Shown one piece after another: positions 19,895 to 28,660 of a DNA stretch of 64,000 nucleotides (the stretch's first letter is position 1; every line of letters starts with the position of its first letter). The notes below the pieces were generated by a model. That model made no database searches and had not been told where the DNA came from. It worked only from the letters and a program-made list of their open reading frames with translations. Origin of the DNA: Duganella sp. 1224. Its GTDB lineage: Bacteria; Pseudomonadota; Gammaproteobacteria; Burkholderiales; Burkholderiaceae_D. Position numbers and translations under genes: made by a program. The stretch lies in the NCBI RefSeq assembly GCF_013408245.1, contig NZ_JACBYS010000008.1, positions 124,001 through 188,000 of the forward strand. The letters run 5' to 3'.

Positions 19895-20950
19895 ATGACC
19901 GTTCGCGCACTTGCCCTGACTTCGATCGCCGCCGCAGCCATGGTGGCATCGTCCGCCCACGCCGCGCCCCTGACCGCGAAAGAGGTGCTGGAGCAGTTCA
20001 ACGTGGTCACCCTGGGCAGTGCCACCGTCGGGTCGCACATCGATGGCCGCACCTACGTTGGCGGCTCGCTGAGCGGCCAGAACGCCGTGCTGACCATGAA
20101 GCCGTCGAATCTGCCGACGTCCGACTACGCCGGCCTGACGGTGCGCGGTTCGCTCAGCAACGTGCAGGTGACCGGCGGCGGCGTGGTGGTGTACGGCGAC
20201 GTGTCCAACAGCACGGTCAACAACGGCAACGCGGTGGTCTATGGTGCTTCGGCCAATTCCAGCTACGTGGGCTCGGGCAGCCACTACATCGCTGGCGCCG
20301 TCAGCGGCGGCAACGTCAACACCACCAAGGTCGACGCCGCGCACTTCACGGCGGACATGACCACCAACGTCAACGCCGCCCAGTCGACCGACATGAGCGC
20401 CGTGCTGCGCGATTTCTCGGCCTACGTCAGTACCTGGAAGTCGACCGGCAGCACGGTCGCTTTCAGCAACGACGACCACACCGTCACCTTTAACGCCAAG
20501 GCCGCCTCCAACGGCGTCGCCGTGTTCGACCTGACCACGCTGGACAGCAAGATCTTCTCGTCGAGCACCACCGACTTCGTCTTCAACATGAACGGCGCCA
20601 CCTCGGCCGTGCTGAACACCAACGATTCGGTGTTAAACCTGAGCGCCAACTTCAACCGCACCGACCTGGGCAACAAGCTGCTGTGGAACTTCGCCGGCGC
20701 CACCAGCGTGACCTTCAACCGCACCTTCGACGGCCAGATCCTGGCGGTGGACGGCACCTTCAGCAACCAGGGCGGCGCCAACGTGGAAGGCGGCGTGTAT
20801 GCCAAGGGGCTGATCCAGGGCGGTGAAATCCACCAGCAAAGCTATATCGGCTCGGTGCCGGAACCGGAAACCTACGCCATGCTGCTGGGCGGCCTGGGTT
20901 TGATGGGCTTCATGGCGCGCCGTCGCCAGAAGGCGGCGGCCGCACGCTGA
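19895..20950 (+). CDS. choice-of-anchor A family PEP-CTERM surface protein
   Basis: Exported protein, 351 residues. Signal peptide residues 1-24 (ends SSAHAA), then a choice-of-anchor A domain rich in Gly, Ser, Asn and Thr beta-repeats (HIDGRTYVGGSLSGQNAV), and a PEP-CTERM tail (SVPEPETYAMLLGGLGLMGF followed by ARRRQK) for exosortase cleavage. AAAGGA (19882-19887) sets the start at 19895. No exosortase gene is in this window. The last 41 bases overlap the convergent RutR-like gene. Confidence 0.92.
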   Translation: MTVRALALTSIAAAAMVASSAHAAPLTAKEVLEQFNVVTLGSATVGSHIDGRTYVGGSLSGQNAVLTMKPSNLPTSDYAGLTVRGSLSNVQVTGGGVVVYGDVSNSTVNNGNAVVYGASANSSYVGSGSHYIAGAVSGGNVNTTKVDAAHFTADMTTNVNAAQSTDMSAVLRDFSAYVSTWKSTGSTVAFSNDDHTVTFNAKAASNGVAVFDLTTLDSKIFSSSTTDFVFNMNGATSAVLNTNDSVLNLSANFNRTDLGNKLLWNFAGATSVTFNRTFDGQILAVDGTFSNQGGANVEGGVYAKGLIQGGEIHQQSYIGSVPEPETYAMLLGGLGLMGFMARRRQKAAAAR

Positions 20951-21569
20951 TCGCCGCCAGCACCATGTCGACGATGAGCTGTTCGGCGTCGTCGAAATCC
21001 TTCTTCGTCAGCTGTTTGCGGTTCAGCACCAGCGCCATCTGGGCCGAGAAGTCCGCGTAGGACTGCGTCATCGCCCAGATGGCAAACAGCAGATGCGTGG
21101 CGTTGACCGGCGCGATCTTGCCGGCGCGGATCCACTGCTCGAATACCTCGATATCCTTGCGCACCAGCGGCACCACGCGGTTCTGTATCTGGCCGCCGTA
21201 CAACGGCGCGCCGCTGATCACCTCCATCGCATACACGCGCGACGCCCACGGGTTCTCGCGCGAGAATTTCAGCTTGGCCTGCACGTAGGCGCGCAGCACG
21301 TCGCGCGGGTCCTGGTCGGCCGCGGCCAGGCTTTCCATGCGCGCCAGCCAGTCGTCCAGCACCTCGTCCAGCACGCGCTGGTACAGCGCCTGCTTGGTGG
21401 GGAAGTAGTACATCAGGTTCTGCTTCGACAGGCCGGCGTTGTCCGCCACGGTGGCGATGGAGGTGCCCTCGTAGCCGCATTCGGCGAACACGCGCACCGC
21501 CTCGGCGGTGATTTCGGCTTCCAGCTTGTCGCGGTTGAGCAGGCGGCGGTTGATTTTTACTGTCGGCAT
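20910..21569 (-). CDS. RutR-like TetR-family pyrimidine regulator
   Basis: 219-residue TetR protein closely resembling E. coli RutR, the uracil-responsive regulator of pyrimidine use. Shared stretches: LSKQNLMYYFPTKQALY (recognition helix and after), ASRVYAMEVISGAPL and WIRAGKIAPVNATHLLFAIW followed by TQSYADF. It overlaps the 3' end of the MocR gene by 13 bases, so the two regulators form one operon divergent from bauA. A RutR-box-like palindrome lies in the shared divergent region. Expected to repress the pyrimidine genes unless uracil or thymine is present (inference). Confidence 0.88.
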   Translation of the reverse strand: MPTVKINRRLLNRDKLEAEITAEAVRVFAECGYEGTSIATVADNAGLSKQNLMYYFPTKQALYQRVLDEVLDDWLARMESLAAADQDPRDVLRAYVQAKLKFSRENPWASRVYAMEVISGAPLYGGQIQNRVVPLVRKDIEVFEQWIRAGKIAPVNATHLLFAIWAMTQSYADFSAQMALVLNRKQLTKKDFDDAEQLIVDMVLAAISVRPPPSGDGAP

Positions 21570-23017
21570 ATCAGTCTCAGGAAGTTGAGCAGTTGCGGAT
21601 GGTCGGCATACGCCACGTTGAAGCGGAACCAGATCGACTCCGGCGCCCGCAGCATAAAGAAGTCGCACGGCGACAGCAGGATGCCGTGCTTGAGCGCGAG
21701 GTCGGCGATCACCTTGCCGTTCCACGCGGGCGAGGGCGCGTCGTGCCAGCCGGCGCTGACGAACATGCCGCCGCGCGGTCGCGCCAGCAGCGTCATGCCG
21801 ACCTCGCGCAGGCTGGCCATGGCGCGTTCGCGGCCGGCGTCCAGCTGCGTCACCAGCTTGTCCACCATGCGCCGGTAGGGGCGCGCGGTGATGGCGTGGT
21901 AGACGGCGCGCTCGTTGATCTCGGAGGTGGTGAGGCCGGCCAGCATCTTCACCCGCAACAGCTCGGGGATCAGCGACGACGACGCGCTGATCGACCCGAC
22001 CCGCAGCACCGGCGACAGCGTCTTGGAAAAGCTGCCGACGCGGATCACGCGCCGCAGGCCGTCCATCGCTGCCAGCGAGGCTTCGCCGCGCGGCGCCAGC
22101 TCGCGGTAGATGTCATCCTCCACCAGCCAGAAGTCGAACTGCTCGGCCAATGCCAGCAACCGGTGCGCCTGCGCCACCGTCAGCGAGGTGCCGAGCGGGT
22201 TTTGCAGCACGGTGTTGACGAACATGAGTTTCGGCTGCGCCAGCGCGGCCTGCTGCGCCAGCATCTCCAGATCCAGCCCATGCTCGCCGCGCGGAATGCC
22301 GACCGCGACGCAGCCGTGGTGGCGTATCAGCGACAGCAGGTTGCTGTAGCCAGGGTCCTCGACAAACACGGTGTCGCCCGGCTTGGTCAGCGTGCGCAGT
22401 ATCAGGTCGAAGGCGTGGGTGGCGCCGTGGGTCAGCAGAATCTGCTCGGCTTCCAGCGGGAACAGTTCGTCGCCGAGCGTGGACGCCATGTGCTGGCGCA
22501 GCGTCGGGAAGCCCATCGGGTGGCCGTAGCCGCGCAGCCGGTTGGCGGGAATGCGCATGGCCTGGCGCACGGCGTCGAGGATGGTGTCCTCGCCATACCA
22601 CTCGGGCGGCAGCCAGCCGGCGCCCACCGGCAGCGCTTCCGATACCCCGGAATACAGCTCCGGCGTCAGCGCGTCGATGGCCAGCGGCGCGGCGCTGGGG
22701 ACGGCCTGCAGCAGCGTCGCCGGCAGATCCTGGCGGGCGACGAAGTAGCCGGAGCCGCGCCGCGAGGACAGCAGTCCCAGCGTCACCAGCCGGTCGTAGG
22801 ACTCGACAACTGTGAAGGTGCTGACGCCATTACACTTGGCGAACTGCCGCACCGAGGGCATTTTGGTGCCCACGCGCAACTCCCGGCTGCCGATCATGGC
22901 GCTGATGGCGGCCACGATCTGGTCCACCAGGCTGCCTTTGTGCCTGCGCTCGATGGCGACGCAGGGCCACGCGCCCGGCCCGCCGGCTTGATCGATCACA
23001 GAACCCGCTTGTTCCAT
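21557..23017 (-). CDS. MocR-type regulator (GntR helix-turn-helix fused to aminotransferase)
   Basis: 486-residue regulator: N-terminal GntR winged helix (about residues 25-90, LVDQIVAAISAM...GTKMPSVRQFAKCNGVSTFTV) and a C-terminal fold-type I aminotransferase domain with a PLP lysine in RVGSFSKTLSP. Such proteins sense PLP and amino acids. The start at 23017 follows GGAGTCAAGG. It is divergent from bauA, whose substrate beta-alanine is the natural candidate effector (inference). The operon with the RutR-like gene gives dual control of the pyrimidine locus. Confidence 0.9.
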   Translation of the reverse strand: MEQAGSVIDQAGGPGAWPCVAIERRHKGSLVDQIVAAISAMIGSRELRVGTKMPSVRQFAKCNGVSTFTVVESYDRLVTLGLLSSRRGSGYFVARQDLPATLLQAVPSAAPLAIDALTPELYSGVSEALPVGAGWLPPEWYGEDTILDAVRQAMRIPANRLRGYGHPMGFPTLRQHMASTLGDELFPLEAEQILLTHGATHAFDLILRTLTKPGDTVFVEDPGYSNLLSLIRHHGCVAVGIPRGEHGLDLEMLAQQAALAQPKLMFVNTVLQNPLGTSLTVAQAHRLLALAEQFDFWLVEDDIYRELAPRGEASLAAMDGLRRVIRVGSFSKTLSPVLRVGSISASSSLIPELLRVKMLAGLTTSEINERAVYHAITARPYRRMVDKLVTQLDAGRERAMASLREVGMTLLARPRGGMFVSAGWHDAPSPAWNGKVIADLALKHGILLSPCDFFMLRAPESIWFRFNVAYADHPQLLNFLRLICRQ

Positions 23018-23136
23018 CCTTGACTCCACGCAGCGAAAGTGAAACTGTAGTGTTTTTGTTGCCAGTACGGTTGGACAGTTTGATGAATTGTGTATCTGTG
23101 CCATAGTTGTTGCGCTGTCTATTATTGCATCATCAT

Positions 23137-23152
23137 TTTGCCAACTGGTAAA
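23137..23152. promoter_or_regulatory. RutR-box-like palindrome
   Basis: TTTGCCAACTGGTAAA is an inverted repeat (TTTgCCA, two bases, TGGtAAA, 6 of 7 paired) matching 11 of the 14 fixed bases of the E. coli RutR site TTGACCANNTGGTCAA. It sits 55 bases before the bauA start and downstream-facing from a RutR-like gene. Confidence 0.6.
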
Positions 23153-23207
23153 TTTTTTTACGGTCTGTCAAAAAAATCCGAAAGCAGTTGTTTCATAGGA
23201 GAGGTGC

Positions 23208-24524
23208 ATGAACGAGTCTCGACCAGTATCGATGGAATCCTTCTGGATGCCATTCACGAACAACCGCGATTTCAAGCAGCATCCGCGCCTGCTGGTGTCG
23301 GCGGAAGGCATGTACTACAAGGACGTGGACGGCCGCAGCATCCTGGATGGCACCGCCGGCCTGTGGTGCGTGCCGTGCGGCCACGCGCAGCCGAAGATCG
23401 TCGCCGCCGTGCGCGAGATGGTCGGCCAGCTGGATTTTGCGCCGACCTTCCAGATGGGCCACCCGGCTGCCTTCGACCTGGCGGAAAAGCTGATGGAGTA
23501 CACCAACCATCGCTTCGGCCACGTCTTCTATACCAACTCGGGTTCCGAATCGGTGGACACCGCGCTGAAGATCGCGCTGGCGTACCACAAGGCGCGCGGT
23601 GAGGCCAGCCGCACGCGCTTCATTGGCCGCGAGCGCGGTTATCATGGCGTGGGCTTCGGCGGCATCTCGGTGGGCGGCATCGCTGGCAACCGCAAGCCGT
23701 ATGGCGTGATGCTGCCGGGCGTCGATCACCTGCCGCACACGCACAACCTGGAGAAGAACGCCTACACGCGCGGCGAGCCGGAACACGGCGCCAACCTGGC
23801 CGACGAACTGGAACGCATCGTCGCGCTGCACGACGCGTCCACCATCGCCGCGGTGATCGTCGAGCCGGTGGCCGGCTCCACCGGCGTGCTGATTCCACCC
23901 AAGGGCTATCTGAAGCGGCTGCGCGAGTTGTGCACCAAGCACGGCATCCTGCTGATCTTCGATGAGGTGATTACGGGCTTTGGCCGCCTGACCACGCCAT
24001 TTGCCGCCGACTACTTCGACGTCGAGCCGGACATGATGACCACCGCCAAGGGCCTCACCAACGGCACCATTCCGATGGGCGCGGTGTTCAGCAAGAAGCA
24101 TATTCACGACGCCTTCATGGATGCCCCGGCAGGGATTGAGCTGTTCCACGGCTATACCTACTCGGGTCATCCGGTGGCGTGCGCGGCGTCGCTGGCGACG
24201 CTGGAGGTGTTCAAGGAGCAGAACATCCTGGAGCATGCGGCGGGCATGGCCGAGTATTGGGCGGATGCGGTGCATTCGCTTAAAGGGCTGCCGCACGTGA
24301 TCGACATCCGCACCATTGGCCTGATCGCCGGCATCGAGCTGGCGCCGATCGCCGGCAAGCCGGGCGCGCGCGCGTTTGCGGCGTTCAAGCAGGCGTTTGC
24401 CGACGGGGTGCTGATCCGCGTCACCGGCGACATCATCGCCTTGTCGCCGCCGCTGGTGCTGGAGAAAAAACACATCGACGAACTATTCGGAAAATTAACG
24501 AAGGTCCTGCAACACCTGGAGTGA
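23208..24524 (+). CDS. bauA: beta-alanine (omega-amino acid):pyruvate aminotransferase
   Basis: PLP-dependent class III transaminase moving the amino group of beta-alanine, and probably 3-aminoisobutyrate, to pyruvate to give malonate (or methylmalonate) semialdehyde and alanine. The 438-residue protein has the family start SMESFWMPFTNNRDFK, cofactor motifs TNSGSESVDTALKIA, LLIFDEVITGFGR and the PLP lysine in TTAKGLTNGTIPMG. AGGAGAGG before the ATG. First gene of the forward pyrimidine-degradation run; alanine dehydrogenase follows. Confidence 0.93.
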   Translation: MNESRPVSMESFWMPFTNNRDFKQHPRLLVSAEGMYYKDVDGRSILDGTAGLWCVPCGHAQPKIVAAVREMVGQLDFAPTFQMGHPAAFDLAEKLMEYTNHRFGHVFYTNSGSESVDTALKIALAYHKARGEASRTRFIGRERGYHGVGFGGISVGGIAGNRKPYGVMLPGVDHLPHTHNLEKNAYTRGEPEHGANLADELERIVALHDASTIAAVIVEPVAGSTGVLIPPKGYLKRLRELCTKHGILLIFDEVITGFGRLTTPFAADYFDVEPDMMTTAKGLTNGTIPMGAVFSKKHIHDAFMDAPAGIELFHGYTYSGHPVACAASLATLEVFKEQNILEHAAGMAEYWADAVHSLKGLPHVIDIRTIGLIAGIELAPIAGKPGARAFAAFKQAFADGVLIRVTGDIIALSPPLVLEKKHIDELFGKLTKVLQHLE

Positions 24525-24549
24525 GAGGCGCGGCCAACCCCCAACCGCT

Positions 24550-24579
24550 GGGGTCTGACCCCGTACGGGGTCAGACCCC
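24550..24579. repeat. 30-bp palindromic repeat, copy E
   Basis: Perfect palindrome, same orientation as copies A and B, with upstream AACCCCC and downstream GCCGCAGTGCGG flanks. It lies between bauA and ald, 64 bases before the ald start. Confidence 0.9.
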
Positions 24580-24642
24580 TGTTCGCCGCAGTGCGGATTG
24601 GAACTGTGCCGCACACGAACGTAAAACCGAAAGGAGACAACC

Positions 24643-25758
24643 ATGCTGGTCGGCGTCCCAAAAGAGATCAAGAACCAGGAGTCCCGCGTTGGCCTTACCC
24701 CGGCCAGTGTCAAGGAGCTCGTTTTGCGTGGTCATCAGGTACTGGTACAACAGAACGCCGGCGCCGCTATCGGCCTGACGGACGCGATGTATGAAGCATC
24801 CGGCGCCAGCATCGTCGACAGCGCGGAGGAGATCTTCCGCCGCGCCGAGATGATCGTCAAGGTGAAGGAACCGCAGCCGCAGGAATGCGCGATGCTGCGC
24901 GAGGGGCAGATCCTGTACACCTATCTGCACCTGGCGCCCGACCCCGAACAGACCAAGGCGCTGGTGGCGTCCGGCGCGGTATGCATCGCCTACGAAACCA
25001 TCACCGGCGCCAATGGCGGCTTGCCGCTGCTGGCGCCGATGAGCGAAGTCGCGGGGCGCATGTCGATCCAGGCCGGCGCCGCGCACCTGGAAAAATCCAA
25101 AGGCGGCATGGGCCTGCTGCTGGGCGGCGTGCCGGGCGTGGCGCCGGGCCATATCGCCATCATCGGCGCCGGCGTGGTCGGCACCAATGCTCTGCAGATG
25201 GCGGTCGGCATCGGCGCGCGCGTCACCATCCTCGATAAAAACGTGGACCGCCTGCGCCAGTTGGATCTCGTGTACGGCAACCGTGTCGCCACCATGTACT
25301 CCAATGCGCATGCGATCGACGAAGCGGTGCTGGACGCGGACCTGGTCATCGGCGGCGTGCTGGTGCCGGGAGCGACGGCGCCCAAGCTGGTCACCAAGTC
25401 GATGATCTCGCGCATGAAGCAAGGCGCGGTGGTGGTGGACGTGGCGATCGACCAGGGTGGCTGCTTTGAAACGTCGCACGCTACCACGCACGAGCAACCG
25501 ACGTACGTGGTGGATGGCGTGGTGCACTACTGCGTGGCCAATATGCCGGGCGCGGTGGCGCGCACCTCCACCTTCGCATTGAACAACGCAACGATAGGCC
25601 ATGCGCTGGCGCTGGCCGACAAGGGCTGGCAGAAAGCGCTGAAAGCCAATCCGCATCTGAAGAATGGTTTGAATGTCTGCCAGGGCCATGTTACCTACGA
25701 AGCAGTGGCGCACGGTCTTGGTTATCAATACGTAGACGCGGACAGCCTGCTGGGTTAA
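24643..25758 (+). CDS. ald: alanine dehydrogenase
   Basis: NAD-dependent oxidative deamination of L-alanine to pyruvate and ammonium. The 371-residue hexameric-type protein has the N-terminal signature VGVPKEIKNQESRVGLTP, substrate residues in VKVKEPQP and YLHLAPD, and the NAD fold IAIIGAGVVGTNALQMAVG. AAAGGAG precedes the ATG. Beside bauA it would regenerate the pyruvate acceptor and release the amino nitrogen as ammonium, closing the transamination cycle (inference from context). Confidence 0.95.
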   Translation: MLVGVPKEIKNQESRVGLTPASVKELVLRGHQVLVQQNAGAAIGLTDAMYEASGASIVDSAEEIFRRAEMIVKVKEPQPQECAMLREGQILYTYLHLAPDPEQTKALVASGAVCIAYETITGANGGLPLLAPMSEVAGRMSIQAGAAHLEKSKGGMGLLLGGVPGVAPGHIAIIGAGVVGTNALQMAVGIGARVTILDKNVDRLRQLDLVYGNRVATMYSNAHAIDEAVLDADLVIGGVLVPGATAPKLVTKSMISRMKQGAVVVDVAIDQGGCFETSHATTHEQPTYVVDGVVHYCVANMPGAVARTSTFALNNATIGHALALADKGWQKALKANPHLKNGLNVCQGHVTYEAVAHGLGYQYVDADSLLG

Positions 25759-25780
25759 GCCGCACATTTGAAAGAGCATC

Positions 25781-27274
25781 ATGGATACCATCACCCATTA
25801 CATCAACGGCGTCAGCGTCGACACGCAAAGCGGCCGCCATGCAGACGTGTTCAATCCCGCAGTGGGCGAACCGGTCGCCAGGGTGGCGCTGGGCACGGCG
25901 GAGGAAGTGGACGCCGCCGTGCGCGCTGCCGAGCAGGCGTTTCCGTCGTGGTCCGCCACGCCGCCGCTGACCCGGGCGCGCGTGCTGTTCAAGTACCTGC
26001 AACTGTGCCAGCAGCACACCGACGAATTCGCGGCCATGGTCACGCGCGAGCATGGCAAGACCTTCGCCGACGCCCAGGGCGAAGTCGCGCGCGGCATCGA
26101 GATGGTGGAGTTCGCGGTTGGCATTCCGCAGATGCTGAAGGGCGAGTTCACCGACCAGATTTCGCGCGGCATCGATGCCTGGTCGATGCGCCAGGCGCTC
26201 GGCGTGGTGGCCGGTATTACGCCGTTTAACTTCCCGGTGATGGTGCCGATGTGGATGTTCCCGATCGCGCTCGCTTGCGGGAATACCTTTGTGCTCAAGC
26301 CTTCCGAGCGCGATCCATCGGCGTCGCTGCTGCACGCACGCTTGCTGAAGGAGGCCGGACTGCCGGATGGCGTGTTCAACGTGGTGCAGGGCGACAAGGT
26401 GACGGTGGATGCGCTGCTTGATCATCCGGTGGTCCAGGCGGTGAGCTTTGTCGGCTCAACGCCGATTGCGGAATACATCTACTCGCGCGGCTGCGCGGCC
26501 GGCAAGCGGGTGCAGGCGCTGGGCGGAGCGAAGAACCACATGGTGGTGATGCCGGATGCGGACATGGACATGACGGTCGATGCGCTGATGGGCGCCGCCT
26601 TCGGCTCGGCCGGCGAACGCTGCATGGCGATCTCGGTGGTGGTCGCGGTTGGCGATGCGGGCGACAAGATCGTCGATGCACTGGCAAAGCGCACCGCCGC
26701 ACTGAAAGTGCGCGATGGCATGGCGTCTGACGCCGAAATGGGGCCGGTGGTGACGTTGGCGGCCAAGCAGCGCATCGAGCGCCTGATTGGCGAAGGCGTG
26801 GAGCAGGGCGCCAAGCTGGTGGTGGATGGCCGCAATCACAAAGTGGTCGGCCGCGAGAACGGCTTCTTCATCGGCGGCACCTTGTTCGACCACGTCACGC
26901 CGGAGATGACGATCTACAAGGAAGAGATTTTCGGCCCGGTGCTGTGCATGCTGCGCGCGCCGGACGTGGGCAGCGCGGTGGAGCTGATCAACCGTAACGA
27001 GTACGGTAACGGCGTGGCGATCTACACGCGCGATGGCGGCGTGGCGCGCGAGTTCGTGCGGCAGATCCAGGTGGGCATGGTGGGCGTGAATGTGCCGCTG
27101 CCGGTGCCGATGGCGTTCAACAGTTTCGGTGGCTGGAAGCGCAGCCTGTTTGGCGATCATCATGCGTATGGTCCCGAGGGCGTGCGCTTCTACACGCGCC
27201 ATAAAGCGGTGATGCAGCGCTGGCCCAACACCGCCAGCGCTGGCGCAGAATTTGCATTCCCACAGATGAAATAA
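25781..27274 (+). CDS. mmsA: CoA-acylating (methyl)malonate-semialdehyde dehydrogenase
   Basis: Converts malonate semialdehyde to acetyl-CoA, and methylmalonate semialdehyde to propionyl-CoA, with NAD and CoA. 497 residues; signatures [33 protein letters not shown] and catalytic Cys in [14 protein letters not shown]. Position after bauA and ald gives the terminal step for uracil- and thymine-derived carbon. Confidence 0.95.
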   Translation: MDTITHYINGVSVDTQSGRHADVFNPAVGEPVARVALGTAEEVDAAVRAAEQAFPSWSATPPLTRARVLFKYLQLCQQHTDEFAAMVTREHGKTFADAQGEVARGIEMVEFAVGIPQMLKGEFTDQISRGIDAWSMRQALGVVAGITPFNFPVMVPMWMFPIALACGNTFVLKPSERDPSASLLHARLLKEAGLPDGVFNVVQGDKVTVDALLDHPVVQAVSFVGSTPIAEYIYSRGCAAGKRVQALGGAKNHMVVMPDADMDMTVDALMGAAFGSAGERCMAISVVVAVGDAGDKIVDALAKRTAALKVRDGMASDAEMGPVVTLAAKQRIERLIGEGVEQGAKLVVDGRNHKVVGRENGFFIGGTLFDHVTPEMTIYKEEIFGPVLCMLRAPDVGSAVELINRNEYGNGVAIYTRDGGVAREFVRQIQVGMVGVNVPLPVPMAFNSFGGWKRSLFGDHHAYGPEGVRFYTRHKAVMQRWPNTASAGAEFAFPQMK

Positions 27275-27292
27275 TTCGCCACCGAGGACATC

Positions 27293-28660
27293 ATGATCGA
27301 ATCGATTAGCTACCTGCCGACATCGAAGGAAGCCAATGAATCATTGGCCAAACACTTCACCGACCTGGCGCCGGCGCTCAACGCGCGCCAGGCCGCGATC
27401 GAGGCGTCGCGCTGCCTGTACTGCTACGACGCGCCCTGCACGCGCATCTGCCCGTCGGAGATCGATGTGGCCAGTTTTATCCGCAATATCCACGACGAGA
27501 ACATCAACGGCGCCGCTGTCGGCATCCTCAGGCAAAACATCCTCGGCGGCAGTTGCTCGCGCGTCTGTCCGACCGAAATCCTGTGCGAAGACGCCTGCGT
27601 GCGCAATCACGATGCGGAAGGGCAGCCGGTCAAAATCGGCCTGCTGCAACGCTACGCCATCGATAACATGACGCTGGACGAGCACCCTTTCAAGCGAGGT
27701 CCTTCGACCGGCAAGAAGATTGCTGTCGTCGGCGCCGGGCCTGCGGGACTGTCGTGCGCGCACCGGCTGGCGATGCTGGGCAACGAGGTGGTGATCTACG
27801 AGGCGCGCGAGAAGTCCGGCGGCCTGAATGAATACGGCATCGCCAAGTACAAGCTGACCGATAACTTCGCGCAGAAGGAAGTCGACTTCCTGCTGAGGAT
27901 CGGCGGCATCACCATCAAGCATGGGCAAAAGCTGGGCGTCAACCTGCAACTGCGCGAGTTGCACACCAACTACGATGCGGTGTTCCTCGGCCTTGGCCTG
28001 GGCGCCAGCAAGCAAATGGGCCTGACCGGCGAAGATGCCCCCGGACTGCTGGCGGCTGTCGACTACATCGCGGAACTGCGCCAGGCCGATGATCTGAGCA
28101 GGCTGCCGGTGCCGTCGCGTGCCATCGTCATCGGCGCCGGCAACACGGCCATCGATATGGCGGTGCAGATCCAGCGCCTGGGCGCGGACGAAGTCACGCT
28201 GGTGTATCGCCGTGGCTTCGAGGCGATGAGCGCGACGGAACATGAGCAGCACATCGCCAAGGAAAATCAGGTGCGCATGCGTACCTGGGCGCAGCCGCAG
28301 CAAGTGCTGCTGGACGACGCCGGCCGCGTGCGCGGCATGCGCTTCGAGAAAACCGCTGTGGTCAACGGCCGGCTGGCCGGCACCGGCGAAACGTTCGAGA
28401 TTGCTGCGGACGCCATCTTCAAGGCCATTGGCCAGAGCATGGACGAAACCAGCATCAGCGATCCGCTGGCGAAAACGTTGAAGCGCGACGGCGACAAGAT
28501 ACACGTGGAGGCACATTTCCGCACCGTGCTGCCGCGCATTTACGCCGGCGGCGACTGCGTGGCGCCGGGGCAGGATCTGACGGTGCAGGCGGTCCAGCAT
28601 GGCAAGCTGGCGGCGCACGCCATTCATCACGATATCAACGGTCTGAAGGAGGCTGCATAA
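27293..28660 (+). CDS. preT: NAD-dependent dihydropyrimidine dehydrogenase, PreT subunit
   Basis: Flavin and Fe-S subunit passing electrons from NAD(P)H to PreA for reduction of uracil and thymine. 455 residues: N-terminal GltD-like Fe-S domain with Cys groups CLYCYDAPCTRICP and CSRVCPTEILCEDAC, then FAD (VVGAGPAGLSCAHRLA) and NAD(P)H (VIGAGNTAIDMAVQI) folds and the C-terminal IYAGGDCV. Its stop overlaps the preA start (TAATG). Corresponds to the N-terminal half of mammalian DPD. Confidence 0.95.
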   Translation: MIESISYLPTSKEANESLAKHFTDLAPALNARQAAIEASRCLYCYDAPCTRICPSEIDVASFIRNIHDENINGAAVGILRQNILGGSCSRVCPTEILCEDACVRNHDAEGQPVKIGLLQRYAIDNMTLDEHPFKRGPSTGKKIAVVGAGPAGLSCAHRLAMLGNEVVIYEAREKSGGLNEYGIAKYKLTDNFAQKEVDFLLRIGGITIKHGQKLGVNLQLRELHTNYDAVFLGLGLGASKQMGLTGEDAPGLLAAVDYIAELRQADDLSRLPVPSRAIVIGAGNTAIDMAVQIQRLGADEVTLVYRRGFEAMSATEHEQHIAKENQVRMRTWAQPQQVLLDDAGRVRGMRFEKTAVVNGRLAGTGETFEIAADAIFKAIGQSMDETSISDPLAKTLKRDGDKIHVEAHFRTVLPRIYAGGDCVAPGQDLTVQAVQHGKLAAHAIHHDINGLKEAA

